DNA of 64,000 nt from Bubalus kerabau (GCF_029407905.1 NC_073643.1:38722501-38786500), one strand, 5' to 3'; counted from the first letter of the stretch, positions 1-10,194 are shown. Notes: generated by a model from the sequence alone, not told the origin. Numbers and translations: made by a program.

Positions 1-484
1 CTGCTTTCTCTGTGACTGTCTGCCCTGGTGACTTCTCTATTCTAAGGAAGAGGTCACAGACTAGAGGCCCTCGACTCATACCCAGCCTGCAGGTGGGTTC
101 TGTTTGGTCTGCACATTGCATTAAACGGGGGACTTTTTCTGACATTAACAGCCAGGTTTCCAGCTTCTCTTAAAGAATCCCAAGCTGTGGTAGCATGGGG
201 CCGACTTTCCTGTGTGGCAGTAACTGGCAACACACAAGCGGTCTTCGTTTGATGGGTGTAATCTTGGCTCATGGTGGTCACCAATATTCCAGTTGCTTTC
301 GGGGACCTATTTTCCCATCTTTCCAATCTTTCACTTGTAACAGTCCTTGGAGCTGGGTGCAATTATTTATACCCCTTCTAATATATAAGGAAAGTGAGTC
401 TCAGGTTTCACAGCTTGCGTAAGGTTCTTCAGTCCCCAGTCAGTGCTATTCCAACCATCTCTGACTTCAAAATTCTGTGTTCTG
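1..484. other. Unassigned sequence
   Basis: No coding exon or repeat that I can name. The short open frames here have no recognisable domains. Parts may be a very old repeat, but I cannot place it. Confidence 0.4.
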
Positions 485-644
485 GGCTAGGACTTCTCAG
501 ACTTAGCTGGCATGTGAATCCCAGGGGATCCTGTCCAAATGCAGATTCTGATTCAGCAGGCTCCAGGGCAGGGAACTAAGATGCATTTTTCAACAAGCTC
601 CTGGGTGATGCTGATGCTGCTGGTCCAGGACCATACTCTGCATA
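485..644 (+). mobile_element. MER5A-type hAT MITE
   Basis: Non-autonomous hAT-Charlie DNA element. The line follows the MER5A consensus: a 'gattctgattcagcaggct' stretch, 'gggaactaagatgcat', then the diagnostic 'gtgatgctgatgctgctgg' near 604-622. It is decayed at both ends, so no 8-bp target duplication is clear. It abuts another old element directly at about 645. Confidence 0.8.
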
Positions 645-963
645 GGAGTTGGCAACTAGGTCCTGCTGGGCACATCAGACCCTTTGCCTATTTTGTATGA
701 CTCAGAAATCATGCATGGTTTTAACATCTTTTAATGGTTAGAAAAAAAAAGAATGCTATTTCGTGACGTATGCAGATTCTTTGAAAATCAGATTTCAGTG
801 CCCATAAATTGTTATCTGGACAAAGTCACTCCCATGCATTAATGTATTATCTGTGGCTGTTTTTGAGCTACAATGATAGAGTTGAGTACTTGGGAGAGTG
901 TACAGTTTATAAAGCCAGAAACATTTACTATCTGTCCATTTACAGAAAATGTTCTCCTATACC
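645..963 (+). mobile_element. Ancient DNA-transposon-like repeat, near full length
   Basis: The segment runs from 'gagttggcaactagg' through 'atttcagtgcccataaa', 'gagttgagtact' and 'tttactatctgtcc' to 'tttacagaaaatg'. It matches a widespread mammalian element whose ends resemble 'ggttggcaaact' and 'tttacagaaaaagt'. I recall the consensus but not its name with certainty; a hAT-type MITE is likely. A second copy in the same orientation lies at 2079-2905. Confidence 0.6.
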
Positions 964-2078
964 ACTCATAGAGGAATATGCAAGTAGCTTCTCTTAATTT
1001 TAGAAGAAAGATTTCTGAGAACCTTTGGATTCAGGGCTGGAGGAAACATCCCCTTCAACCTGGATGAGAATGGTGCTAAAAAATCAAAGGCAACCAAAAA
1101 CTAGGAAACAGACTACAGCCATTTCTAAAGGGCATGTGGAGATGAGGCTTGCAAGACCAGATCAATGAACCTCCAGTGGATTGTAAGCTCCTTGTAATCC
1201 CTTTAACGTTTCAGCTTTGCTGATAAATGTAGATTTGACTCTTGCAATAAAAGGCGGGCTTTCAGAACAAGCCTCCTGGAGTTGCACTTTGATGAGCGGC
1301 TGACACGGAAAGCCCAGAGCACTAGTAGCCTTGTGAAGTCGTTTTAATTATGCAGAGCGGTTAGTCTGGGGACAAGGGCTGCCTTTCCAGGCAGGATGCT
1401 TGGACTCTGAGTGACCGCGCCCCCGAAGCAGCACTCACTGGGTCAGCCAAGACTGTGCCTCGAACAGCGTCTTTCCTTTGTTGCCCTGGTAATTGTGTCC
1501 ATTGATGATTGGGGCAGTAATTTGGGGAGATGCCGGCCTGCTTTCCTTTAGTGGGTTGTAATTTGGCTAAGAAATGGGTTTCCACTGGATTGTTTTTTTT
1601 TTGGCTTGGGGAGGAAAAACAGTCAATTGATGTGCCAAGAGAAGTGGGGAAAAGGAGGTGGGGTGCGTGTGCATCTGTCTGTGTATATGCACATGTGCAT
1701 GACATGCTCACAGTCCTCTAGGTAGGGAAAGATACTTACCAGCTAAGAAAGCTGGTTGTCTTAGCTTACTTATGTCTTGGGCATTTGATAATATGCCTGA
1801 TAGAACCTGAAACACCTAAATAGGTTTTTCTCTTGAGGAAATGTGTAAGTTCATCCCATTGTGGCTGTTTTAGCTCTGATTTTGAAATAAGACATGGCTA
1901 TTATAGAAAGATTTAAAACATCACACATTCATACATGTACACACACACATATAAAGAATATGTAGCAGAGAGAAGAAAACCTTTAATCCTACCTTCGAAG
2001 GCAGGAATCCGAAAATCACAGCCAGTAGAACAAAATCATTCTGCTGTCTTGTTATAGCCTTGTAGCTAAGAATAGTCC
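964..2078. other. Unique sequence, part possibly conserved
   Basis: No repeat or gene recognised. From about 1230 to 1580 the sequence keeps many CpG dinucleotides outside any SINE and has a homeobox-type TAATTA core near 1347, so it could be conserved noncoding DNA. A short TG-rich patch lies near 1660-1700. The open frames on both strands overlap one another and have no domain. Confidence 0.4.
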
Positions 2079-2229
2079 TCACATTTTTAAATGGTTGCCA
2101 GAAAAAAAAAATCAGAATTACATTTTGTGGCACATAAAATTTACTTGAAATTTCAGTTTCAAGTCCATAAATAAAGTTTGAATGGAAAACAGCCATGCCT
2201 GTTCATTTAGTTTTATCTATGGTTCCTTT

Positions 2230-2715
2230 TGGGTTTCTCTGGTGACTCAGTAGTAAAGAATCTGCATGCTAAGCAGGAGGCTAAGTCACTTCAGTCGTGT
2301 CCGACTCTGTGCGACCCCATAGACGGCAGCCCACCAGGCTCCTCTGTCCCTGGGATTCTCCAGGCAAGAACACTGGAGTGGGTTGCCATTTCCTTCTCCA
2401 ATGCATGAAAGTGAAAAGTGAAAGTGAAGTCACTCAGTTGTGTCCAACCCTCAGCGACCCCATGGACTGCAGCCTACCAGGCTCCTCCATCCATGGGATT
2501 TTCCAGGCAAGAGTACTGGAGTGGGGTGCCATTGCCTTCTCCTGCTAAGCAGGAGACACAGGTTCAATTCCCGGGTTGGGAAGATCCTCTAGAGGAGGAA
2601 ATGGCTACCCACTCCAGTATTCTTACCTGGGAAATCCCGTGAACAGAGAATCCTGGTGGGCTACCGTCCATGGGGTTGGAAAGAATTGGACACGAGTCAG
2701 CGACTAAACAACAGC
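2230..2715 (+). mobile_element. Bov-tA SINE, split by Bov-A2
   Basis: tRNA-derived ruminant SINE. The head has 'ctctggtgactcag' (A-box area), the B-box-like 'ggttcaattcc' follows at 2561, and the BovA body ends 'gagtcagcgactaaacaacag'. Flanks repeat as 'atggttccttt' (2219-2229) and 'atggctgcttt' (2716-2726), an 11-bp target duplication with two changes. A Bov-A2 interrupts it at 2279-2542. Such SINEs are non-autonomous and are thought to use BovB machinery. Confidence 0.92.
2279..2542 (-). mobile_element. Bov-A2 SINE (dimeric)
   Basis: Two BovA monomers joined by a 'gaaagtgaaaagtgaaagtg' linker near 2407, ending at 'attgccttctcc'. It sits inside the Bov-tA head. A perfect 12-bp target duplication, 'tgctaagcagga', lies at 2267-2278 and 2543-2554, so both ends are exact and this insertion is younger than its host SINE. 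Confidence 0.95.
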
Positions 2716-2781
2716 ATGGCTGCTTTGACAATAGCTGAATTGCATAGTTGAGACAGCCCTCATGGTGCATAGAACTGAAAG

Positions 2782-2865
2782 TATTAGGTTAGCCAGAAAG
2801 GTCTTTCAGGATTTTCCATAAAATGTTATGGAAAAACCTTAATGAACTTTTTGGCCAATCCAGTA
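2782..2865. mobile_element. Mariner-type MITE (short palindromic element)
   Basis: About 84 bp with long terminal inverted repeats: 'ttaggttagccagaaag' on the left against 'ctttttggccaatccagta' on the right. TA dinucleotides lie at both ends, the Tc1/mariner target site. It has no coding capacity. It lies in the tail of the ancient repeat, whose sequence resumes directly after it. Confidence 0.85.
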
Positions 2866-2905
2866 TTTCCTAGCTGGCTCTATACAGAGTATAAACTATT
2901 TACTC

Positions 2906-3339
2906 ACCCTACATCTGGAGATATACGTTGTTTATGGTTTGGTGTTTTATTTCAAATTATCATTATCTGTTTATTAAGATTATTTAATAAATTTAATGTA
3001 TTAGTTATTAAGATCTTGTAGAAAATATACATTCTACATATGGTTTTTTATAGCTTTTTTTCATACTTGGAAATACTTCATGGACATCTTTATATGTCAA
3101 TATATAAATGACATAAAGATCTAATATATTTATTAGCTTTTAGAATCCGGTGTATGGGTTATCATTGAATTAAATGTCTTTGATTCATGGCTGCTTCAGC
3201 TGTTTTCCCTTGTTCTTTATCATATAGCTCATGACAGTAGTTCTTCTTGTGCTATGACACGCTGATGTGGAGCTCTTGTCAAATGGTCTTCTAAAAAGAT
3301 GGTGCCAGCTTTCACCCCCATTTTTTAAAAAATTGGACT
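2906..3339. other. AT-rich unassigned sequence
   Basis: AT-rich DNA with several TATATA and TTTATTAA motifs from 2940 to 3160. No repeat family or open frame of note is recognised. Confidence 0.4.
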
Positions 3340-3864
3340 ATATTTGTGTGTTTTCTTCGAGGTGAAACTTTGACGCATCTCAGCTTATGGAGCAACCTGG
3401 CAAGTAACCCTTGCTTAATCCCGCCGAGTAACAGTTTATACCTGATGAAAAGTGAGAGAACACGTGGCTTCGATCACCATCTCGTTTTCAAGATACACCC
3501 TTGTCTTTAACCCTCGAAGTGATACTCACAGCCTATTGAAAGAGCGCCATTCTTATGCTTCTGTTGTTGAAGGTTGGTGGATAAAGGAAATCGAATGAGT
3601 TGTTTTGCAGTCTCTCGATTCAGAAAGCTGGAAGATTATCCATTAACCCTGTAATTAATGAATATCCCAGAGGGAATTACCTGTGAACTGAGGGAACATT
3701 TCCTAAAGGGAATTTTGACATCAAAAGGATCAAAAGATCAGCCTGTGTTGCATATGGGAGAACCATGGGCGTTGATTTCTGGGAGGAAATATGTATTTTC
3801 AGGTAGTGTCATAAAAATGTCTGTGAAGCTCATGAGAGCTTCTAGGTGCCCATTCCAGCTGAGC
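3340..3864. other. Unique sequence, candidate conserved noncoding element
   Basis: No dispersed repeat recognised. The stretch from 3355 to 3600 has about ten CpG sites, which is unusual for non-repetitive intronic DNA in this window. A 70-codon open frame (3658-3870) has no known domain, so I do not call it a gene. Confidence 0.4.
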
Positions 3865-4095
3865 GGTTAAAGGGACAGGCTTTGAAGATACTTTATAGGA
3901 ACTGTAGTCTTGGTTCTGCCTCTTATAAGCTGAGTATTCTTAGGAAAGTGACTTAACCTTTCTGAGCCTGTCTTGGTTTTCTCAGTGTGGGAATACTATT
4001 ACTTATTACTCTAAGGTATCTTCTGAGGTTATTGTGAGTGTTAAATGGGATAACGTGTGTGTTGTGCTTCACTGGGCATGATGTGTAGGCTTCAT
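3865..4095 (+). mobile_element. MIR SINE
   Basis: Ancient tRNA-derived SINE. Core and tail phrases are visible: 'gtgacttaacctttctgagcc' at 3949, then 'ttattgtgagtgttaaatggg' and 'cttcactgggcat'. Confidence 0.75.
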
Positions 4096-4124
4096 ATATG
4101 TTTCTGGTTGGAAGAAGGCTTAAT

Positions 4125-4280
4125 GGAAACACAATTGGATAAGGAGCAAGAAGACCTGGGTTCATGGCTCTGACATTGTAGATTATATGACAGAACAAGG
4201 CACTTCCCCACCGTGAGCCACAGTCATTCATTTGCTAAAAATGGAGGTGATGATCGTTGTCAGAGAGCCTTAACTCAGAA
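4125..4280 (+). mobile_element. MIR SINE (degenerate)
   Basis: A second, weaker MIR copy. 'gacctgggttcatggctctgac' matches the MIR B-box region and is followed by 'cttccccaccgtgagccacag' and 'aaaatggaggtgatgat'. Ends are uncertain. Confidence 0.5.
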
Positions 4281-5324
4281 GAGGGAGAGTGGAGTCCCCC
4301 TCTGATGTGAGGATTCAGCATCTAAAGGAATTAGACTTCCTGATGGAATAGCAGAATCCTATGGCTCATTACACACTCACCTGGGGATATTTACACTTTA
4401 GGTTAAATAAAATTAGAAGAATTGGACCCTATACCCTCACAATCTCTTTGAAGTTGTGATGTTTGTAAGAGCATATGATGTTTGTAAAAACAGGTTGCAA
4501 TCTGTAACAGGAAGACAACATTTAAACTCTGCCCTTGGGGTCAGTATTTATTTACAAAGGGTCTTTTTTTGTGCCAGGCACTCTTGAAAATACATGTTCA
4601 AAGTAAAAACCACACATAATCAAGACAATACTTTCTTCATTTTCTCCTAGCCTGCTTGATAAGTATGATTTTTTTTCCTTGGTGCCCAGTGTGCCATGCT
4701 AAACACTTCCATTTACACAATCACCAGTCCCTTAAGCAGAAGCTCCCTTTTCTAAGCTATGAGAAACAAGGATATTTACATAATACCTGAACCCAGATCA
4801 TACCCTGAAAACTCCTGAGATGAAATCTTCACTGTACCTATGTCTTGTTGATACTACACAGCATTTAGAATTTAGATTAGTTGCCAACTATTGATATTTT
4901 GGATGAAAATTCAGACTTAAGGTTTCCTCTGGAATAACGAAAAAATAGTGAAAACAATGACAAATTGTGGCAACTCGTATTCCTTGCTTCCTTCTAGATA
5001 GAATACACTTGTTGAAATTTTTCTGCAGTCCCCAACAGTCTCTGTTGCTTACCTGGCCTGAATCACCCATTGCATCCCTGGCTGGCCATGTAGTCATCTG
5101 ATGTTGTGACCACTGATTTGAAGAAGTGAGTAAGGAATGTGTACTACTGGAAGGATGCTATGAATGGAAGATTGGGATAAAGGTGCCACTTGGTGGCAAC
5201 ATCTGTGCTAAGCATGACATCTAAGCAGCTAAACCCTCCCTGTCCCAGAGATGTTCTTGGGCTGGAGCTGACGTGATTGAGGACCTGCTGTGTGCTTGGC
5301 TTCTTTTGTGCATCACCTTTTGTC
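4281..5324. other. Mostly unassigned sequence
   Basis: 'gtgccaggcactcttgaaa' near 4572 and 'tgcccagtgtgccatgctaa' near 4683 hint at L2 or MIR remnants on the minus strand, too decayed to delimit. The rest is unassigned. Small open frames have no recognisable domain. Confidence 0.4.
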
Positions 5325-5500
5325 ATCCTCAGAACAGTTTTCTAATGCATGTCCTTTATCTTCTCATTTTTAAATCTGGAAAAACAAAAACAAAAACTGA
5401 AGCCCAGGGGAAGTTAGGTAAAATGTCCTAGGTCATGTAAATAATAAGTAGTAGAGTCAAGTTTGAAACCAGGTCTTGAGGGCTTGAGATCACAAATTCT
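5325..5500 (-). mobile_element. MIR SINE
   Basis: Reverse-complement MIR. 'catcctcagaacag', 'ctgaagcccagggg', 'aatgtcctaggtcatgtaa' and 'gaaaccaggtcttgag' follow the core and B-box order of MIR read on the minus strand. Confidence 0.7.
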
Positions 5501-6640
5501 TTAACAAAGAGAGAGTGTTAAGCTCTTTCATTTTGACTCCCATGGTCTAAATATAAAACATTACCTTGGCAAAAACAGAATCTTATATTCTCACTGACCT
5601 GGGGATGACATCGGACTATTGTCAGATATCAGAAGAACCCTAGGCTAGTTGGCTTATTCGAGGCTGGGGTCTTGAAGGTGGAACTCCTATAAAATTAGAG
5701 GGTGTGGTGTTGAGCTTATTGGGGTGTCTGAAAGGTGAGAAATTGCATTAAATATAATGCGATGTCCAGTAAAAGGCTCCTTGCAATTTTCTAATCAGAT
5801 CAGCATACATTAAAGGGGGCTCCATTCGGCTTGTTGATAGCTTTGGTGTCAAACTGGGGCCTCTGGGGAGTTTGTGAAAGCTGGCGGTGGGGGACATTCT
5901 TCAGACATGCCATTTGCATGTTTCCTAGAGGAAGCATCCACCAGAGGGCTCAGTCAAGGGAAGGGAGTTGGCAGTACTTCCCTTCAGCCAATCTGAGGTC
6001 AAAGCAAGTTGAAAATAAGCAAGATGATCATCCAGTCTTCAGATCTGTGTTTTTGAACTTCTGCTCCTCATTACTTTACTAAGTCTGACACCATGCTGCA
6101 AGACAGACCCAAGCACATCTGACTGTCAGAAGGCATTTAATGAGAGCGTTATTTGATTTTAGGTTGGTAAACTACCTGATGATGCAGAAACTGCCTTCAC
6201 AATTCTTTAAAGCTGACTCATTATGTATACATATAACATCCAGAGCAGGTCCTTCACGTTTGCATGCTGAGGAATTAGGCCTCTGGGGGACTTATTAGAA
6301 GAATGCAGGTGTGTTCCTTCTTCAACGACACTATGCAATTACTCTAATAATATAATTTCTCAAAGTCTTTTGTTTCACAGTTAGGCACCCAGGAGCGCTC
6401 CTCTCATTTGCATCCTTGACGCCTTGGTCTTTGGAGCTTCTGTAGCGACTTGCTGAGTTGTTCAGAAATTATAGCGACAGGCTTCGGTCATCTTTATGAA
6501 GACCCAAATTTGCAAACAATAGGTAACTGGGAGACTCTCCATCATCCTGAGTCTCGAATATTTGAAGCTGTAGGGAAGGTCACAATCATATGTTTTCCTT
6601 GGTTCTGGGACACAAAACCATTAATAGTTGTGTCTAACTG
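5501..6640. other. Unique sequence
   Basis: No repeat or coding exon recognised in about 1.1 kb. It holds a CTCF-like core at 5938-5949. An 83-codon open frame at 5831-6082 overlaps that site and has no recognisable domain. Confidence 0.4.
5938..5949 (+). promoter_or_regulatory. Candidate CTCF core motif
   Basis: 'CCACCAGAGGGC' fits the CTCF core CCASYAGRKGGC at all 12 positions. It lies in non-repetitive sequence. Function is inferred from the motif alone. Confidence 0.35.
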
Positions 6641-6641
6641 C

Positions 6642-6769
6642 TAAGGCAATGGCACCCCACTCCAGTACTCTTGCCTGGCAAATCCCATGGATGGAGGAGC
6701 CTGGTAGGCTGCAGTCCATGGGGTCGCGAAGAGTCGGACACGACTGAAGCGACTTAGCAGCAGCAGCTA
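6642..6769 (+). mobile_element. Bov-A monomer (truncated Bov-A2/Bov-tA)
   Basis: One BovA unit: 'aatggcaccccactccagta' through 'gtcggacacgactgaagcg', ending in the (agc)n tail 'cttagcagcagcag'. The first few bases of a Bov-A2 are missing. Flanks show no clear target duplication. Confidence 0.9.
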
Positions 6770-6770
6770 G

Positions 6771-6812
6771 GGATAACTTTTTTAAAATTTTTGGATAACT
6801 TTTTTAAAATTA
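6771..6812. repeat. Two-copy tandem duplication of about 22 bp
   Basis: 'ggataacttttttaaaatt' occurs at 6771-6789 and again at 6793-6811, just after the SINE tail. It looks like a local replication-slippage duplication. Confidence 0.8.
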
Positions 6813-6854
6813 CAGAATCATGGTGATAGCATTTTATGGCAGGTTTATTTTTAA

Positions 6855-7005
6855 CTTTTTCTTTTATGTTGGAGTAGAGCCGATTAACAATGCTGTGATA
6901 GTTTCAGGTGGACGGCAGAGGGACTCAGTCGTCCATATACATGTATCCATTCTCCTCCAAATTCCCCTCCCATCCAGCCTACCACATAACAGTGAGCAGA
7001 GTTTC
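6855..7005 (-). mobile_element. L1 3' UTR fragment
   Basis: 'ttggagtagagccgattaac', 'tgctgtgatagtttcaggtg' and 'catatacatgtatccattc' match the reverse complement of artiodactyl L1 3' UTR. It is short and diverged. Confidence 0.65.
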
Positions 7006-7224
7006 AGGCAGGTATACTTACTTAAAATAGTAAATAGTATTTAAAACAATTCATTTTGATCCAATTGTTACATAAGTGTGCAGTGCAGACAGCTTGGAAA
7101 ATTGAACAAAATCAAATGATTTATTTTTAAAAATAGCATTATCTTCATCACACGAGGTTGAGTACAGATCTCTTAGCTTTAGGCTGTGATTTCCTTCTAG
7201 TCTGGTTTGTTTATGGTAGAGTGT

Positions 7225-7625
7225 TATTAGTTGTATTCATTTTCTAAAGCTGCCAAAACAATTGCCTACGGACTGGGTGGCTTCAAACAACACAATCTAC
7301 GGTCCCACAGTTGTGAAGGCTGAAAGTCCAAAGTCAAGGTGTTGGCACAGTTGGTCCCCGTGCAGGCTCTGAGGGGGATCCACCCATGCTGTCTTAGCTT
7401 CCGGGGACCTTCTTGGCAGTGCTTGGCCTTCGAGGCTTTCAGAAGTATCGCTCCCTTCTCTTCCTCTGTGTTTCTGGCCTTTTCCCTTTTTAAGGACTTG
7501 TCATTGAATTTAGGCATGATGATCTCATCAACTTAATTACATCTGCAAAGACCTTTTTCAAAATAAGATCACATTTGGAGATTTGGGTGGATCTTTGAAG
7601 GGACCACTATTCAACCCATTGTAAT
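7225..7625. mobile_element. Ancient mammalian dispersed repeat (L1M or LTR type)
   Basis: 'gtattcattttctaaagctg', 'gactgggtggcttcaaacaa' and 'cacagttgtgaaggctgaaa' belong to a common old mammalian repeat, as does 'acttaattacatctgcaaag' near 7531. I cannot name the subfamily reliably. The short open frames within it are chance frames. Confidence 0.6.
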
Positions 7626-7639
7626 AATTCTGGAAATAA

Positions 7640-7745
7640 AGCATATATATATATTTACAGTATATATATATATATAATATACATTTAATATATATAGTTA
7701 AATATATAGTTATATATTAGATATATAGTTAATATATTTTAAAAC
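7640..7745. repeat. AT-rich (TA)n low-complexity tract
   Basis: About 100 bp made almost wholly of TA steps with short interruptions. It could be a variable-length microsatellite. Confidence 0.85.
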
Positions 7746-8480
7746 ATATGTAATTTCATATTCTTAAGCAGTATGTCCAATTTGGGCTTTCTAAATGTGT
7801 TCTTTGTGAAATGACAGTGGGGCGGGAGGGCTGGTCCTTGACTGCGGGGCACCTTTGTGGGGACTATGCCTTACTTGTCTTTCCTGGGCCAGTTAAATAT
7901 CTGCAGCAGGAGGGGACTGTACAAGCTGCTCTTCATGGATGGCTCTCTGAGACGGAATCTGCTGCCCATATTGATGAATTCAGCTGTCTGAATCAGCTGA
8001 CCCCCGGGTCATCCTATGAAGTCCATCCATCTTCTTTGAGCTTTTGTTGGGCCTTGCCAGGGAGATGTATAGGAAATGAACTGGTAGTCTGTGGACAGTT
8101 ATTTGTGGGAAGCGCTTTTCGCCCTAGGACCTTTTAATTAATGTCTAGGCTATATAATTGATTCACTTGCAAAGGGGGAAAAAAGTGAGCTTCCTTAGAA
8201 AAGGAAATTTTTCATCCTCCTAGAAATCAGCCGCACAAAACCCTGCCTGAGATGACTTCCTCTACCCCTCCCTCAGTCAGTACCCCCCACCCACCCCCAC
8301 TCCCCATCATTTCTCTGTAAATAACATCAAGAAAATTATAACACTAATTGTACTCCCTCATTCCCTGATTTCTGTCAAATCCAGCATGAATGGATCTAGG
8401 CTTTCCAGAATAAATTATGTGAAATAAATTGAAAGCAGATTATGATTTTTTATCATCATGTTAGCTATCATGAATGGAAC
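7746..8480. other. Unassigned sequence with a C-rich run
   Basis: No repeat named. A 108-codon open frame at 7811-8137 has no recognisable domain or splice context, so I treat it as chance. 8283-8305 has four C runs (C6-C3-C5-C4) and could form a G-quadruplex on the minus strand. Confidence 0.4.
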
Positions 8481-8484
8481 GTTA

Positions 8485-8710
8485 ACAATGGACTAGGGCA
8501 TACTATATTCTAAGCACGTTTCTTGTCTTCTTATTTAATTCTTGAAACCTGTTCTGACAGAAACAGCACTATCCACATTGTTTTCACAAGGAAACTGAGA
8601 GGCTGCAAGAGTGAGTTACTTTTCCCGAGGTTACACAGCTAGTGAGTACTCAAACCAAGGTTAGATCTTACAACCCTGACTGTAGTTTGGACTCTTAAGC
8701 CCCACAGTAT
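8485..8710 (-). mobile_element. MIR SINE
   Basis: Minus-strand MIR: 'cacaaggaaactgagaggct', 'cgaggttacacagctagtga' and a decayed B-box region with 'ctcttaagcc' follow the expected order. Confidence 0.75.
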
Positions 8711-8747
8711 GTGCCTGGCTCTGGAAGTATCTTATAATAAGACTCTA

Positions 8748-9158
8748 AACTGTGGTTTTCACACTTCAATATTCATCAGAATCGACTGGAGGGTTGCTCT
8801 CCTTTCTCCTCAGAGTTTCTCATTCATTAGATATCAGCAGATGATTAGAATATCTAATCACCTAATAATTTAAGTTTGCTGCTGCTACTGCTGCTAAGTC
8901 GCTTCAGTCGTGTCCAACTCTGTGCGACCCCACAGACGGCAGCCCACCAGGCTCCTCCGTCCCTGGGATTCTCCAGGCAAGAACATTGGAGTGGGTTGCC
9001 ATTTCCTTCTCCAATGCATGAAAGGGAAAAGGGAAAGTGACACGACTCTTAGCGACCCCGTGGACTGCAGCCTACTAGACTCCTCTGTCCATGGGATTTT
9101 CCAGGCAAGAGAAACTAGGTGTTGCTGCTACTGGTCCAAATAGTTTGAGAACCACAGG
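8748..9158 (+). mobile_element. MER5A, split by a Bov-A2
   Basis: The left arm starts 'ctgtggttttcacacttcaa' and continues 'atcagaatcgactggaggg' and 'cagagtttctcattcattag'. The right arm, 9111-9158, reads 'tgttgctgctactggtcc' and ends 'gtttgagaaccacag'. The two arms together make one near-complete MER5A, with a Bov-A2 inserted at 8878-9110. Confidence 0.8.
8878..9110 (-). mobile_element. Bov-A2 SINE, 5' truncated
   Basis: Reverse-complement Bov-A2. A (gct)n start leads into 'cgcttcagtcgtgtccaac', with the 'aaagggaaaagggaaag' linker near 9021. It stops at 'ccaggcaaga', short of the usual 'attgccttctcc', so its 5' end is missing about 30 bp. Confidence 0.92.
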
Positions 9159-9530
9159 TCAACACTGTAGCCCTTCTCCAGGACTTATAGTCACATCCAT
9201 TTATCAGACCAGATAAACATGATTTAAATGACTGTCCAGTTTACTAGTCCATACGTTTTCTTATCACAAAGAAACAATGTAGGTTACTATTACCTGGTTG
9301 GTATTGATGTGGAGCGCTTGGAATTTAGTTTGGAAAGAAGGCCCCACCCCCACAAAAGCTTGCATATAATCTTAGTTTCTTCCTCTTTCCTGTCATGTAG
9401 AGGCCATGAAATTTAATAAAGTTAATAAAGTGGTTTTTGAGCTCTTTTGTCAGCTGGAAAGTAGAACCAGCCAAGGTCTGGTATCCATGAAGATGACTAA
9501 AGATAAATGAAATGTTCTAGCCCAACCAGA
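9159..9530. other. Unassigned sequence and BovB target site
   Basis: No repeat recognised. The last 12 bases (9519-9530, 'agcccaaccaga') are the left target duplication of the BovB insertion that follows. Confidence 0.5.
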
Positions 9531-10036
9531 CAACCTAGACAGCATATTAAAAAACAGAGACATTACTTTGCCAACAAAGGTCCATCTAGTCAAGGCTATG
9601 GTTTTTCCTGTGGTCATATATGGATGTGAGAGTTGGACTGTGAAGAAAGCTGAGCGCTGAAGAATTGATGCTTTTGAACTGTGGTGTTGGAGAAGACTCT
9701 TGAGAGTCCCTTGGACTGCAAGGAGATCCAACCAGTCCATTCTGAAGGAGATCAGCCCTGGGATTTCTTTGGAAGGAATGATGCTAAAGCTGAAACTCCA
9801 GTACTTTGGCTACCTCATGCGAAGAGTTGACTCATTGGAAAAGACTCTGATGCTGGGAGGGATTGGGGGCAGGAGGAGAAGGGGATGACAGAGGATGAGA
9901 TGTCTGGATGGCATCACCGACTCTATGGACACGAGTTTTAGTGAACTCCAGGAGTTGGTGATGGACAGGGAGGCCTGGCGTGCTGCGATTCATGGGGTTG
10001 CAGAGTCGGATACGACTGAGCGACTGAACTGAACTG
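9531..10036 (+). mobile_element. BovB LINE 3' end, 5' truncated
   Basis: About 500 bp from the 3' end of BovB, an RTE-type LINE common in ruminants. It encodes the C-terminal part of the reverse transcriptase protein: a VMYGCESWTVKKAE stretch, then DAFELWCWRRLLRVPW and later LVMDREAW. The frame is broken by TGA at 9658-9660 (CGA in the family consensus as I recall it) and again at 9886-9888. It ends with the (gaact)n-like tail. The target duplication is 'agcccaaccaga' (9519-9530) and 'agcccagccaga' (10037-10048). Confidence 0.95.
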
Positions 10037-10194
10037 AGCCCAGCCAGATAATAAAATACATTGTAAAGCGACATAAAGCAAAATGGTACGTTACTAGAGC
10101 AGAAATGGATTTTTTACGAGAAACTCAGATATCTCCCCAAATCAACCCAGGTATTTTAAGATGATGATCTGTGATAAAGGTGATACATATTTAA

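Larger units (their letters stand above)
2079..2905 (+). mobile_element. Ancient DNA-transposon-like repeat, interrupted twice
   Basis: Second copy of the 645-963 element. The left part (2079-2229) carries 'atttcagtttcaagtccataa' with 'aacagccatgcc'. The body resumes at 2716 with 'atggctgcttt' and 'agttgagacag', and the tail 'tttcctagctggctc' follows at 2866. A Bov-tA SINE and a mariner MITE split it. Its continuity across both gaps identifies it as the oldest layer of the nest. Confidence 0.65.

Noticed and set aside
7225..7625. Naming the repeat as a specific LTR subfamily
   Set aside because: I recall the phrases but cannot tell LTR from L1M without a library search, so I left it unnamed.
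7811..8137. 108-codon frame as a possible exon
   Set aside because: No domain or conserved composition that I recognise. Chance frames of this size are expected in 64 kb.
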